Of a DNA stretch of 64,000 bases, positions 40,780 to 51,180 are shown piece by piece. Numbering within the stretch: the stretch's first letter is position 1; each line of letters begins with the position of its first letter. The notes below the pieces were generated by a model. That model was not told the origin of the DNA. It ran no database searches and saw nothing but the letters and a program-made list of their open reading frames with translations. Source of the DNA: Adiantum capillus-veneris (taxonomy: Eukaryota > Streptophyta > Polypodiopsida > Polypodiales > Pteridaceae). The position numbers and the translations under genes were made by a program. The stretch is from positions 109,500,549 to 109,564,548 of the forward strand of contig CM043953.1 in assembly GCA_014529385.2 (NCBI GenBank), read 5' to 3'.

Positions 40780-41005
40780 TACTTGTGACGCTATTAGCGA
40801 CGAAAATACATTGGGTTTTTATACTTCTCGACGTCACTAAGACCGTCGTTAATAGCGTCGATACGGGAATGTCGCTATGGGCATCGCTATAACAGTCGCT
40901 ATATGCGTCGCTATAGCCATCGCTATATAGCGACGTCTATAGCGACGATCATAGCGACGTTTATAGCGACGCTACAGAGTCTTATATAGCGACTGTCATA
41001 GCGAC
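40780..41005. repeat. CACTA left subterminal repeats (AGCGACG)
   Basis: More than ten copies of TAGCGACG or its inverse CGTCGCTA lie in 40780-41005. In this superfamily such repeats are the binding sites for the TNPA-type protein; their role here is by analogy. Confidence 0.85.
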
Positions 41006-41595
41006 GTCCGAGAGAATTTTTTTTTGGTGGTAGGGCATTGAATGTCCTGCCACTCATCAACCATATTGAATGTTTCAATAATTGAGTAAACCTAAATGAA
41101 TCCAAGATAAGGCCAGATTCACCTTTGAAAGAAAGTGCAAGCTTAGATATAGACCCAAGTTGTCACCCAGAAGACAATATAACCATTAACTCCATCATCC
41201 ATAGTATTGTTTGCAGAATAAAGATACAAAATTGTCAAAAGTAAATTGATAAAAGTAAATCAATGACAATTGTACACATCATAGGCAAAATCACTTGATT
41301 GTTAAACTTTGCAAATGTAATAGTTACAACACCATTGCTATTATTGAAAAAATATACATGGTTTTCAAGAAGACGTATAAACGTTATCTCATGATACATA
41401 TGCTATGACAAAAGGAAACTAATGCTATCTAGCTACGGCTAGATTGACGTCGTCTAATCATATGTCTCATCGCATCCAAGCGGCGTAACTGTTGGATTTT
41501 GCAAAAAAAAAACAATAAGACAACTTTTTGTAAGTATAAACATATAATTTATAAAACAATACAACAAATAGAAAAGAGTAAACCCTAATACTAAC
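41006..41595. other. CACTA interior, no clear exon
   Basis: Further 3' exons or UTR of the TNPA-like gene may lie here on the minus strand. I could not define any. Confidence 0.4.
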
Positions 41596-42060
41596 CATGC
41601 CGTCATCAGAACTTAGAATGTCCATCAGGGCGTTTAAGCCCTTCCTGCCTGCGTACTCGCGCTCGTATGGTGTGGGGTCACGTCCTATCATCGACCACTA
41701 TCAAAACATACAAAGAATCCATTATGTTAGAATTTAAAAACCCCTAAACCCTAAACTATAAAACCTAAAGAGCAATGCGAAAACACTTAGAAAATCGGCC
41801 TCAAATGATGCCCACCCGTCGCTCCGCAAGTGGTGCGAGCTCCCAGCCTCTACTCGCGCTCTGGCTGCCTCCTTTTGTTGCTTCCACTTGTCAGGATTCT
41901 CGCGTGCTGCTTTCTTCGCATTCTTCCAATCTTCTTTGGCTAGCCAATCTGGTCTGTTCCACCCATGCTTAATTGCTTTTTGCACTTCGGAACGCTTGTG
42001 CTTGCAGTATTTGCGCATTCGAATATTCATCAGGTCTTCATTGAAGCGGTCATCCCGTGT
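41596..42060 (-). pseudogene. CACTA TNPA-like (Transposase_24) gene, C-terminal part
   Basis: On the minus strand the frame resumes at 42060 directly after T2 as TRDDRFNEDLMNIRMRKYCKHKRSEV. It continues WNRPDWLAKEDWKNAKKAARENPDKWK and a Gly-Ser segment to about 41775. A second exon (41697-41596) reads WSMIGRDPTPYEREYAGRKG, bounded by a TTTTGATAG acceptor and an ATG|GTTAGT donor. The pattern of regularly spaced Trp/Arg/Lys followed by a GS segment is that of Transposase_24 (Ptta/En/Spm) proteins. These bind subterminal repeats. The N-terminal part is at 51181-51882; together they are one gene split by T2. Confidence 0.7.
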
Positions 42061-42660
42061 CATTAGGAGAAATATGAACCTTACATGGGCCTTGTAAGGA
42101 ATCCTAATTTTTAGAGATTAAGGCTAATGTTGTGTGGGGTTTAGGGGACAAGGGCATTGAAGAAGGTAGTTTTGAGTAAGCTTTTCTAGTCTTTGTTTTA
42201 GACAAATGTAAGATGTGGACCTAAAGGGTTACTTTCTCTCTTTAGCTTTTTTTAAAGTGAAGGAAGCATAGGGGTGTGTCCATATCAGCAAAAACGTGGG
42301 TCACAAAGAGTCAAAATTTGACTTTTAAAAAAAAAAATCATTTTCACTTGCTTTTTACTTAAAACTCCCTCCCAACATACATACATATCCAAAAATCATT
42401 TTTTGACCCATTTTTTAACCCACAAGCTTAGAAAGTCCATTTTTTCAAAAATCTTTTCCCCCAAAAAGTAATAAACATTTTGTTCTCTCCTCCTCCTCTC
42501 TCCTCCCTCCTCCCTCCCTCTCCCTCCCTACCCCTACCTTCCTCCTCCTCCCCAATCTCTCCCTCCCCCCCCTCCCTCCTTCTCTCCTCCCATCTTCCTC
42601 AATCTCTCTACCCTTCCCCCTCTATCTTTTCATCATTTGCTTCCTCACGCAATAGCTTCC
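42061..42660. other. T2 left end and leader
   Basis: Contains the terminal repeat, AT-rich sequence and a C/T-rich tract (42485-42630) just before the first ATG. No other gene is seen. Confidence 0.6.
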
Positions 42661-45572
42661 ATGGTGCTCACGGACATCACAAATGGTTTTCTTCCACCAC
42701 CACGTACTCCGCACACCAAAACCATACATATTCGCTTACCCACGGCATTTGCACCGAAGACCACTAGTGAAGGTGATCAAAGGTCATCACAGGAACGTCG
42801 CACCACTTGTGAGACCAATGTTGACATTTGGGTGGATGGCCATTTGTACCCTTACGATCCTATAAGCCGCTTCCATCCACCGTTTAATAGCCTTTCCACA
42901 TTTCTTCAATTTCTTGGGAGGGGAGAAGCAGGCTTGTTAGGCTATTGCAAGCGGTTGTGTATGGGTGCATGTGCTTCATGTCAAGATCTTCACCTCAAGA
43001 CGACGGCATTACAAGACAGTGTTGCCTCTTCAGAGAGGATAGTTAAAACTCTTGAACAACAAATGCAAGAAAAAGAGTCCCACATCCAGAAGCTTACCAA
43101 CACCATCACATACTTGAAAGAAACACCCCTTAGTGCAAGGGAATGCAAACGCACGTATTCATCCATTGAAATCTTGCACATTCGGAAGGAGCACGCAAAC
43201 CACGAGTTACAGCCACAAGGTGATTTGGTCTTTACTTGCATGATGCATTCTTACTTCACACTATTTTTTAACATTTATGTTTATTTGTTGCTAGAAACTT
43301 CATCCAGGAGGCATGCGGTGGAACAAGCCAAGATGATCGAGTCAACCTTCTCACTAGTTGTCTCAATACCCAGGACGTGATTTCTATCTTACAATCACCT
43401 GGAGGTAAACACATTAAGGATGCAGTCACGAAGGACCTTATGCGTAAATTAAGAAATGTGGTTAGTGATGATGACGTTCAACAAGCTTGTGATGAGGCTG
43501 GAATCAGCACCAAAGCCTATCAGGCTATTTTCCAACTCCTAAAGGATGTCCTCAAAGAACATGGAATTGTGGAAAACCTATTTCTTGTTCCTCACAAGGT
43601 CAAGCTCGCAAAGAAGGCCACAAATGAAGATGTGTTCTCGTGCATTGGGACATACCTACACATTGAGGACACAATGCCAACTTCCCTTTATGCTTCGTGC
43701 GCAACAAAGACAAGGTTAAAAGGTAAGAAACAATCCATAAGACCTTCGGAGAAGGGCTTTCCTTACACAATGTGGACAATATTTTCGTGGATCTTAGAAG
43801 GCTTCAAGAAGCCATGCTTAGATTTTACGAGTTACCTGAAGAAGGTGATACACTTTACTTTTTTCTTTGGTATTATTCTTATCATAGAATCTGAAGTTTA
43901 AGGTCTTAGCACTATTTATTTTGTAGTGCTTGGCACAAAAGTCGCTTTTGTGCTGAAACTCGATGAGTGTCAAATAGTGAAAGGTAGAAGGTTAGAGAGG
44001 CTAAGTGTCACTCTAATGAATGAGGCCCTTCTGCAAACCAAGCGAAGGGATTCAGTCGAGCCATCTCCCACCCCATCTTTTAGCGTGAAATCAGAGAAAG
44101 ACATTTGGTGGTTAGGTGCTATTGAGGTGCCCAAAGAGACCAATGGAGTACTTTCATGGATTTTTGAGAGAACTCCATGGATCACATAAGTAATACACTC
44201 CCAAATTGCTGGTCAGAAGTTGGAGATTGAGGGTTTTGGTAGTTATGATGTGGAGTGGCACTTAGGTGGGGATTTGAAGACCATAAAGTGTTTGCTTGGC
44301 TGCAAACAAGGGGCTTCTTCTCTCATGCCTTGTCCATTTTGCACTCGAGGGTACAAACCTAATGGACAAAAATCACATAAGAGCACTGCAAAGGCCGATT
44401 CCATGCTTCCATGGCAAGGGCATGGAGAACAAGGGTTAGATTGTCGTGATGTCGGAGATGAAGGTAGAGAATGGGAAGCGTCTATTCTGAGATGTCCCAT
44501 GCTCAATGCCCCAGACCGTGATCAAAAGGACCACGCTTGGAATCCAATATTTCGATTTCCTCTATCGAATGTACATTTTTGTACATTACATGCATTCATG
44601 TGCATTTTTGATAGGCTATTGAAGCTCCACATTGACTATGCTTTCACAATGAAACCGTTGGAAAAGTCCCAGGAAGCGATCGAAAGAGTGGAGGTACTCT
44701 TGAATTCCATTGGCTGTCACGGTGGAAATGTGTCTATCGTTGCTGCAAAGAACATAGGGGGGCCCCATGAAATTGCTCAACAAGTGTCAATGAGTGGACA
44801 AAAAGCTAGACACTTTTTGAAGAAAGTTTCCCAAGGAAAGCCAAGTCGATATGATGCTCAAAACAACTCCAACCAGCACGCAGGTAACCTTTGGGAGCTT
44901 TGGAAGGAGTTATGCAAAGCTACTACCGACAATGATTCAAATGGCGAGCTTGCAAACAAACGCAAGCAAGTTTGGGCACATTTTGATAAAATGGTCAAGC
45001 TTATGGGCCTTAACAGCACAACAGAAGAACAACACCAATCATTTCAAGAAGCCTTGGCGGATTTTACCAAGGTCTTCACCCTTTCTTGGGTTACATGGTA
45101 AGTCATTTTACATGGTGTATTCATTACAAGGGATTGTTTTTATTTAATAATGTGGATCGTTTACTCATGTGAACAACATATCTTGTTTGCGCATGGTGCA
45201 TTTTTTATGCACAAGTATGGATCGCTTGAAATTTTTAGCACTCAAGGCATGGAGAAGTCCCATTATTGAGCAAGGGGAGTGTACTTCAAAAATACTCGAC
45301 ATGGTGGTGGAATGGTGCAATCCAATTATTTGGAGGAGATGTTCAACTGGTTTTTTCGCACAACATTTTCTCGTAAGCTCACAATGGAGCGTGCGCGACA
45401 ATCCAAGATTGCTATTGAAGTGCGGAAATGGAGTCATCAAGAGCATAGCAACAAGTGGCAAGTGTCGCAAGGTCCCACCAAGCATGCTGCATGGCGGCGA
45501 TGCAGAGTGAGACAAGGATCAAAGTGGATACTACGCGAGTCACTAAACGTGAACTCAAGGTCAAACTCTTAG
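42661..45572 (+). pseudogene. T2 transposase-like gene (LGGDLK / FSTQG family), broken
   Basis: ATG 42661 opens MVLTDITNGFLPPPRT. A coiled coil follows (SERIVKTLEQQMQEKESHIQKL), then an intron near 43212-43298. A helical region (SCLNTQDVISILQSPGGKHI) continues to a frameshift near 43770 and a second intron (GAAG|GTGATAC to TTTTGTAG at 43925). The core shows VLKLDECQIVKGRRLERLSV (likely first acidic residue), VEWHLGGDLKTIKCLLGC with CPFC (zinc pair), FPLSNVHFCTLHAFMCIFDRLL, and finally GSLEIFSTQGMEKSH with YFKNTRHGGGM. This motif order matches a transposase-like family I recall from animals and lower plants; the superfamily name is not certain. Stops are TAA 44187-44189 and TGA 45267-45269. 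The splicing near 45098-45215 is unresolved. Confidence 0.65.
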
Positions 45573-45646
45573 CGACATGTTTATTTAAAAAATAATACTT
45601 TTTTAAAAAAAATTAGTGTGAACAGGGCCCTTTTTAAATGGGCCCT

Positions 45647-45654
45647 TATAAATA
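45647..45654 (+). promoter_or_regulatory. TATA box of the T2 histone H3-like gene
   Basis: TATAAATA preceded by GGGCCCT lies 58 bp before the ATG. The minus-strand gene at 49250 has a similar GGGTCCATTATAAAA core. Confidence 0.5.
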
Positions 45655-45711
45655 TTGCATGCTCTCATAAACCACTCATTTTTGAAGAACAGGTGAGCTC
45701 CTATCAATGAA

Positions 45712-46608
45712 ATGGCGCGCACCAAACAAACTGCGAAAGAGCATCCGCCTGCCAACAAAAACACCCTCCAAGGATGTGAGAAGCCGTCATGGCTTAAAGA
45801 CACAAGAAAACGGCCACGAACGCCTGGCCGTTCTAGGAACTCATCTGGTAGTGGGCATGGTGGTAGGGCACGAGAGTCATCCAGGACTGTTGAATCTCCA
45901 CCTCCTCAAGATATAACACCTAGAAGGAGAATGAAGCAACGTGCCCAGCGCTGGAGAGAAGAAGAGCGCCAGTAAACAACAGAGTCCGATAGGGAGTAGC
46001 CGTCGCGCCACCAATCACAAGCAGGACCATCCAGGACTCGGGTGGTCCATACAGACACTGAATCAGAGAGTGAGCCACCATGGCTACGAGATAAAATACC
46101 GCGCACACACAGGGTGGGCGTTGGGGGGAAGACATTGCCTCGAGGCAAGGGAGCTCTCCCCACATGACAAGATCGGCAGCCAAGGGAAGAGGAAGAATCA
46201 GAAGATGCTGCAGAACCAGCCCCTAAGCATGTAAACAGGCGCGAGTCTAAGTTTTTCAAGAATCCTAAACGCTGCCCGCCAGCAAATGTGCAAGTGCCCC
46301 CAAGACAACCGCAGCGGCGCCGAAAAATAGCAAGGGCATTTGCAAAAATCCGCCACTACCAGAAGACGACGGAGCTTTTGATTCGACGCGCCCCCTTTGC
46401 TCACACTATGAAGGAGGTGCTTCAAAGCTATGGAAATCAGTATAGAATGCAAGCAATAGCGCTAGATGCTATTCAAGAAGCTGCAGAGGCCCACATCATT
46501 TCGGTGTTGGAAGATACCAACCTATGCGCCATTCATGCAAAGCGAGTGACAATACAGCCAAAAGATATGCAGCTTGCACGTCGATTGCGACGAGACTTCG
46601 AGCATTAG
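45712..46608 (+). pseudogene. Transposon-encoded histone H3 variant with a long tail, three in-frame stops
   Basis: The ATG at 45712 begins MARTKQTA, identical to the start of histone H3 including the Lys4 context. A divergent basic, Pro/Arg-rich tail follows, and from about 46306 the H3 histone fold: IARAFAKIRHYQKTTELLIRR (alpha-N), MKEVLQSYGNQYRMQAIALD, IQEAAEAHIISVLEDTNLCA and IHAKRVTIQPKDMQLARRLR, ending DFEH. The fold aligns with canonical H3 without a loop-1 insertion, so it is H3-like rather than a typical CENH3. The frame is continuous for 299 codons but has TAA 45973, TAG 45997 and TGA 46165, all in the tail. Each fits a C-to-T change of CAA, CAG or CGA. The tail would be about 200 residues against about 44 in H3. 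An intron removing the stops is possible but I see no clear sites. It lies 3' of the transposase inside T2, so it travels with the element. Confidence 0.85.
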
Positions 46609-47670
46609 CCGAAGTTACCCCTCTTTTTGTATTGCACACCCTTATCTTTGTAATGATTTGACTTTCCAATGACAATATGATCAACAGTTGTGTCTACTGT
46701 GTCTATTATCTTTGTAATGAAATGACTTTGTACTTTCAAGTTCTGTATGTAATTTCAGTAATTTTAGTAAAATTTGTGCTTTTTAAGTACCCTTGGGGGT
46801 AGATAAGCCTATAAGGGGCAAAAAAAATCCTGGCCACAAGGGCGCGCAAATGGCTTATCCATCAGTTTTGGATGGGCCATTTGCACGCCCTTGTGGCCAG
46901 GCCTTTTTTTGCCCCTTGTAGACTTATCTACCCCCAAGGGTACTTATAAAGCACAAATTTACTAAAACCTATTGGTTTTGCAACATTATTTTAAATGGAT
47001 CCTTGTGGACACCCTTTTTTGGCCATTTCAAGCTTTGAATTCCCTATAGGATATTAAAAAAAAAAACATATTGTGAAACCAAGTGTCATGCAACATTAAT
47101 TTGGATTTTTTAAATGTCCAATGTAATTGGACTTTTTGGTGCAGGGGTGAACTAGGTAGAGCTAATGCAGGTGATAGTGTGCTGGAAAGTTCATTTCATA
47201 ATTGATTTCACCTTTTCTAGTGTCCTTGAGTGTGAACATATGTTGGAATTTCCATAAAAAAGGTGCATCTAAATTAATGATGCCATACTAATTAATTTCA
47301 ATAAATTTGTGCTTTGTAAGTATCCTAGGGGGTAGATAAGCCTACCAAGGGCAAAATAAAGCCTGGCCACAAGGGCGCGCAAATGGCCCATCCAAAACTG
47401 ATGGATGGTCCATTTGCGCACCCTTGTGGCCAGGCTTTTTTTGGCCCTTGGTAGGCTTATCTACCCCCTAGGGAACATAAAATACCTAAATTTACTGAAA
47501 TTGACTTAAATTACATACAGAACTTGAAATTACAAAGTCACCAATCAAAACAATTTTAATATCACCAATTGAAACAATTTTCAAGATTGACAAATCACAT
47601 TCAAAAGAATTTGCAAGATAGAGAGACAATTTCAAATATTTTTTATTACTTCCAAAACGGTGATTTTACA
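46609..47670. repeat. Inverted-repeat block between convergent T2 genes, with two hairpins
   Basis: Bases about 46727-46870 and 47400-47534 are inverted copies (TTCAAGTTCTGTATGTAATTT at one end, its complement at the other). Each side also forms its own hairpin: 46787-46945 and about 47310-47475. These have GGGGGTAGATAAG and CCTGGCCACAAGGGCGCGCA arms. They may be a pair of foldback MITEs, or inverted-duplicated 3' ends of the two genes, with strong transcription-terminating or siRNA-producing potential. Confidence 0.75.
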
Positions 47671-49250
47671 TCATGTATCTGAGGATTTCATAAATTTTTT
47701 GACCATTTCCTGGCGCCTATTTTGCGCGGAAGGCAACTCCCCAGTCAAGAGGGACTGCGCTATGGCCTTTGGGACATTTGAGCCAATGGAAGCATGTATC
47801 CCTATCTAGGCAAGCACTTTACCACAAAAGCCAGTGCCAAACACTGTGTATACAAGGGATCTACGCGCTAGGAACACTTGATGCGCAGTTTGAGCAATGG
47901 TGCTCAAACACAAAAACTTGCTCAAAGCTTTTAACGACCAAGTCATAAAATGGGCTTGGGGAGTAAATTCATTATGGATAATGTCCACATCGCCAGGGGG
48001 GAGTTGTCCTAGGTAATGCGCAAGGGAAGCTTGAGGTCCAAAGCCCGTTCGCTTGCCACCCGTCCTTGCAGCAAAATCATCAACCTCCACGACATCCTGT
48101 CATAAACCGATGAAGGTTGAGAAAAAAGACAATGAAGGATAAAATAGTAACATGAAAATTAGGAGACAGTTTACCTCCTACTCCTTGTCGTCCTCCTCCC
48201 TGTTGCCCTTTGCATCCAAGTCAATGCTCCCATGCACCACAGATACGAGCTTTGGATCATCAGATGGGAGGTTTCATAATGGCATAGGCATCCTAGCAGC
48301 CTCAACCTTGGCTTGCGTGGCTTGGAATTCTGCATCAGCCACGTGCAACTGCTCTGCTGCCAGGACCTCCGCACATACAACTGCAATAGTGTCAGCAACA
48401 GAGTCCCCATCTGGCAAGGGCTTGCTTTCTAGGGCATCTGGCGTATTGTCTAAGGGACATTTGGTGCTGTTGCATAGCACGCTCAAGCATTCATCCATGC
48501 GCAGGCCAAATGCTTTCTCCAAATCATACAGGAACACATGCTCCTCCCCATCCACTAACACTGAGGAGAAGCGACTGATTTCTACCTCTGGGATAGCCAC
48601 ATCCGTCAGTGGTAGTGACACTGGAGTGTCACTAGGGCCAGCCGTAACTATGGATTTCTCAACCACTTCCTCAAGACCCCTAGGGTACTCGAGCTGGTGT
48701 GCCTTTCCTTCCGCTCTGCAGGGTTTATGGGGATAACCTGCTGCTCCTTGGTGTCCTTGATAAAGGACCCAACCTGAAGGTGTGGTAAGCGGAGCTCCTC
48801 CAAATCAGTTTCCTCGCTCACCAAGAAGATAAATGTTGCGAATCGAGAAAGGTACTCCATCCCCAACTTGCGCTTCTTGAGCGCTGACACCCCTGGGGCT
48901 TTCTCGTCCAAGTAATGGCCTGCATCGGTTGCAATTTCTTGGAATCGTTGCAACCGCTTGGAGAATGGGCGATCACCTTTGTGTATATAGCGCAAAAAAT
49001 CGCAAGGCACCCATATCCCTACATGTGGGGGGATAGATACATAATATTTTATGATGTGCTCCTCCATGAACGCAAAAATCTCGGCAAATGCATCCATGTG
49101 AAGGGCAACTGTGGCATCAAGGTCAGGGAGATGAGTAAAAAAGGTTTGGAGGTCCAACTTCCATTTGTATTTGGTGTCCTCGAGGAAGAGGATGAAGCGT
49201 GACAAAGGGGTGGATGTGGCTGCAGATGCAGAGGCTGTGGAAGCATCCAT
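47671..49250 (-). pseudogene. T2 gene of unknown function (unk1), broken
   Basis: Minus strand. ATG at 49250 starts MDASTASASAATSTPLSRFILFLEDTKY. The product continues ALHMDAFAEIFAFMEEHIIKYYV and KKRKLGMEYLSRFATFIFLVSEE. It then shifts frame near 48740 into EVVEKSIVTAGPSDTPVSLP and VDGEEHVFLYDLEKAFGLRM. TGA 48276-48274 and TAG 48180-48178 precede a 78-nt intron (GAG|GTAAAC at 48175; acceptor TATGACAG before 48096). The last exon reads DVVEVDDFAARTGGKRTGFG and KALSKFLCLSTIAQTAHQVF, with TAG 47808-47806, ending SSDT. All three stops fit C-to-T changes. About 470 residues; no domain is recognised. It converges on the histone gene and has a TATA box. Confidence 0.6.
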
Positions 49251-49333
49251 GTCTAGCCTGGGGTGTAGATAGAGAGTGGAGGAGCTCAAGAGTTGCAAAA
49301 GTGAAAATAGTGAATGAGTTAGGTGGCCCCCCT

Positions 49334-49341
49334 TTTATAAT
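49334..49341 (-). promoter_or_regulatory. TATA box of unk1
   Basis: Minus strand TTATAAAAGG preceded by GGGTCCA, about 85 bp before the ATG. It matches the GGGCCCTTATAAATA arrangement before the H3 gene. Confidence 0.5.
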
Positions 49342-49528
49342 GGACCCTTTTTTTAAGACATTAAAAAAAAGGCACTTTCACAAAAAAATGATTTCTCATC
49401 CCAATGCAAAAAATTATATTCAAAGGCATGATTTGCCAAAGCAAATCATGTTGATTACAGCGGGGATCAGTTTGAAAATTGCAAGAGTTACAAAGTTATA
49501 AGATCGATAGCATAGTTCCATCCATCCC

Positions 49529-50836
49529 CTAGTCCTCCTCGACCTTCAATTTGTCTTCCATTCTCTTCCCAATCTGCGGACATTCATTACAATAAGCATC
49601 CAATGATCGACAAACCATGATGTATTGAAAATGTGGTGGAAGGATTCTCACCTTGTGACCTTGTAAACAAAATTGTGCTTGTTGAAGGGCCTCAAAACCC
49701 ATAATAACCAAATGTTCTCGAACATTACTGAGAGTCCAATGCTTGTTCACTTGGACTGCCTCCAAAGCATCATTGGGCATCTTCACTGCAATGTCAAAGC
49801 TTGCAATAGCGCCGTCTACACTCTGTAAGGGAGTCCACACTCCAAGCTTGCACATCCAACGATCATAGTGAAATCGAATGTACAAGGAGGTGCGGGATTT
49901 CAAATAGCGCATTCCAATACCTGAAGCTCCAACCTTACAATGGTACCGGTCCCCGTTGTGCATGCCCTCCACAAAACCCCAGTCCTCTTCTAAAAGCCTT
50001 CCTAATTCCTCGTAATGCGCATCTTTACATACAAGCATTGTGGTAGTCTCCACAAATCCAAACTCTTTAAAAATGTGCACAAAACAATGAATAGGCAAAC
50101 ACCAACTCAAGCCCACAGACCTAGAAGCTTTAGAGTATTTCAAAGAGTTTTGGACATCCATTATCATCTTTTGCTTGAAATATGCTACCGACCACAAATC
50201 TGGCATCGGCCACTCCATACTTAATAAGGTAGTTACTTTGATGGGTTCAAGCGTTCCAAATGCTTGTGTAGAAGTAGGGACAATATAGGAGTGAGAATAG
50301 AAGAAAATCCTTCTTTGAACCAGTTTGGTTGGGCAAAGATGTGGGAACATTATTGCTCCAATATCCGCATGTATAGCATTGAATGTGCCGGAGAGACTAT
50401 GTAGTGGCTGCTCCTTCACCAACGTGGATGGAAATATGACTATAAATGCATGACAAATCTTAAGTATGAATCCATAATAACATTACACTGTGATTTCACA
50501 CCTAGCTTTGTATTCTCAAAACATGTACTTACAATGTGTTGGAAATCGAGGTGGTTGTTGCAAATGCATGGTTGACATTGAGAAAACATGTTGCACAATG
50601 GCTACGGTCCCCTTGTCTTTGCAGTTCTTGAAGCCAAGGAGCTTTGATTTCCAATTAAGATCCAAGTTTGCATGATTCCGCACACGATGAGGGCCAATAG
50701 CAGATGGTTGCATGTATACCCAAGCACCTTTGGTGAACTCTTGTGGCACCCACTTATCATCTACACCTCTAGTGTTGTGGCATGCAAGTGCTGTGACCTC
50801 ATCCTTTGGCCGCCTTTGCGAAGTAGAGTTGGCCAT
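49529..50836 (-). CDS. T2 gene of unknown function (unk2), intact 404-residue frame
   Basis: Minus strand. Exon 1 (50836-50533) starts MANSTSQRRPKDEVTALACH. It ends at ACACATT|GTAAGT, a consensus donor. Exon 2 (50439-49529) begins after ATTTATAG and continues in frame (THF-IFPSTLVKEQPLHSLSG) to a stop at 49529. The 93-nt intron and joint frame give 404 residues without a lesion, unlike the other three T2 genes. Visible features: an MQPSAIGPHRVRNHANLDLN stretch, a Trp/Phe-rich middle (LEEDWGFVEGMHNGDRYHCK, FHYDRWMCKLGVWTPLQS) and a charged C-terminus (KRMEDKLKVEED). No transmembrane segment or catalytic motif is recognised. It could be a second DNA-binding protein or an anti-silencing factor, but that is a guess from position only. 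Confidence 0.6.
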
Positions 50837-51180
50837 GGTTGAGCAAAGAAAACTAGGAGGAGGAGAAGGACCTTGCTTGTTGCTACAATGTAGGTGGGAT
50901 AAAATTTGAGTTTTAAAAATTTTGAAAAATTTCAAATTTTTGGGATTTTTTCAAAACCGGATCAAAAGGAGGGAAGTTGGGGATTCCATATGCCCTCCCC
51001 TCCCCCCCCCTCCACCCCACCTTCTCACTAGGTAAGAGCCCATTTAAGAAGTGTAAGACTACTTTGTCCCCCTACATTTTTGAGGGCATACAGTGTGTCC
51101 GCCACCCTCTTCTCATTGCCTGGACTCTCATTAACCTTAATCCCAAAGGGCCCCTAGAGGGTTCATATTTTTCCTAATGT

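Larger units (their letters stand above)
42061..51177. mobile_element. T2: 9.1-kb cargo-bearing DNA transposon with a histone H3 gene, inserted in the CACTA TNPA-like gene
   Basis: Inverted ends (CATTAGGAGAAATATGAACC at 42061; inverted right end TTAGGAAAAATATGAACC at 51177) are flanked by TGT on both sides (42058-42060, 51178-51180). Removing T2 and one TGT joins GTT TCA to ACA CGG GAT on the minus strand and restores the Transposase_24 frame (DEFSVS-TRDD). T2 holds two plus-strand genes (transposase-like 42661-45572, histone H3-like 45712-46608) and two minus-strand genes of unknown function (47671-49250, 49529-50836), converging on inverted repeats at 46.7-47.5 kb. The terminal boundaries could shift by two bases because CA is shared with the duplication. 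Confidence 0.8.

Noticed and set aside
45712-45735. MARTKQTA as a chance match
   Set aside because: The same frame continues to a full histone fold about 590 bp later, so the start is meaningful.
46306-46608. CENH3 identity for the histone fold
   Set aside because: There is no loop-1 insertion, and the canonical DTNLCAIHAKRVTI segment and MARTKQTA start are retained. It looks like a divergent H3.
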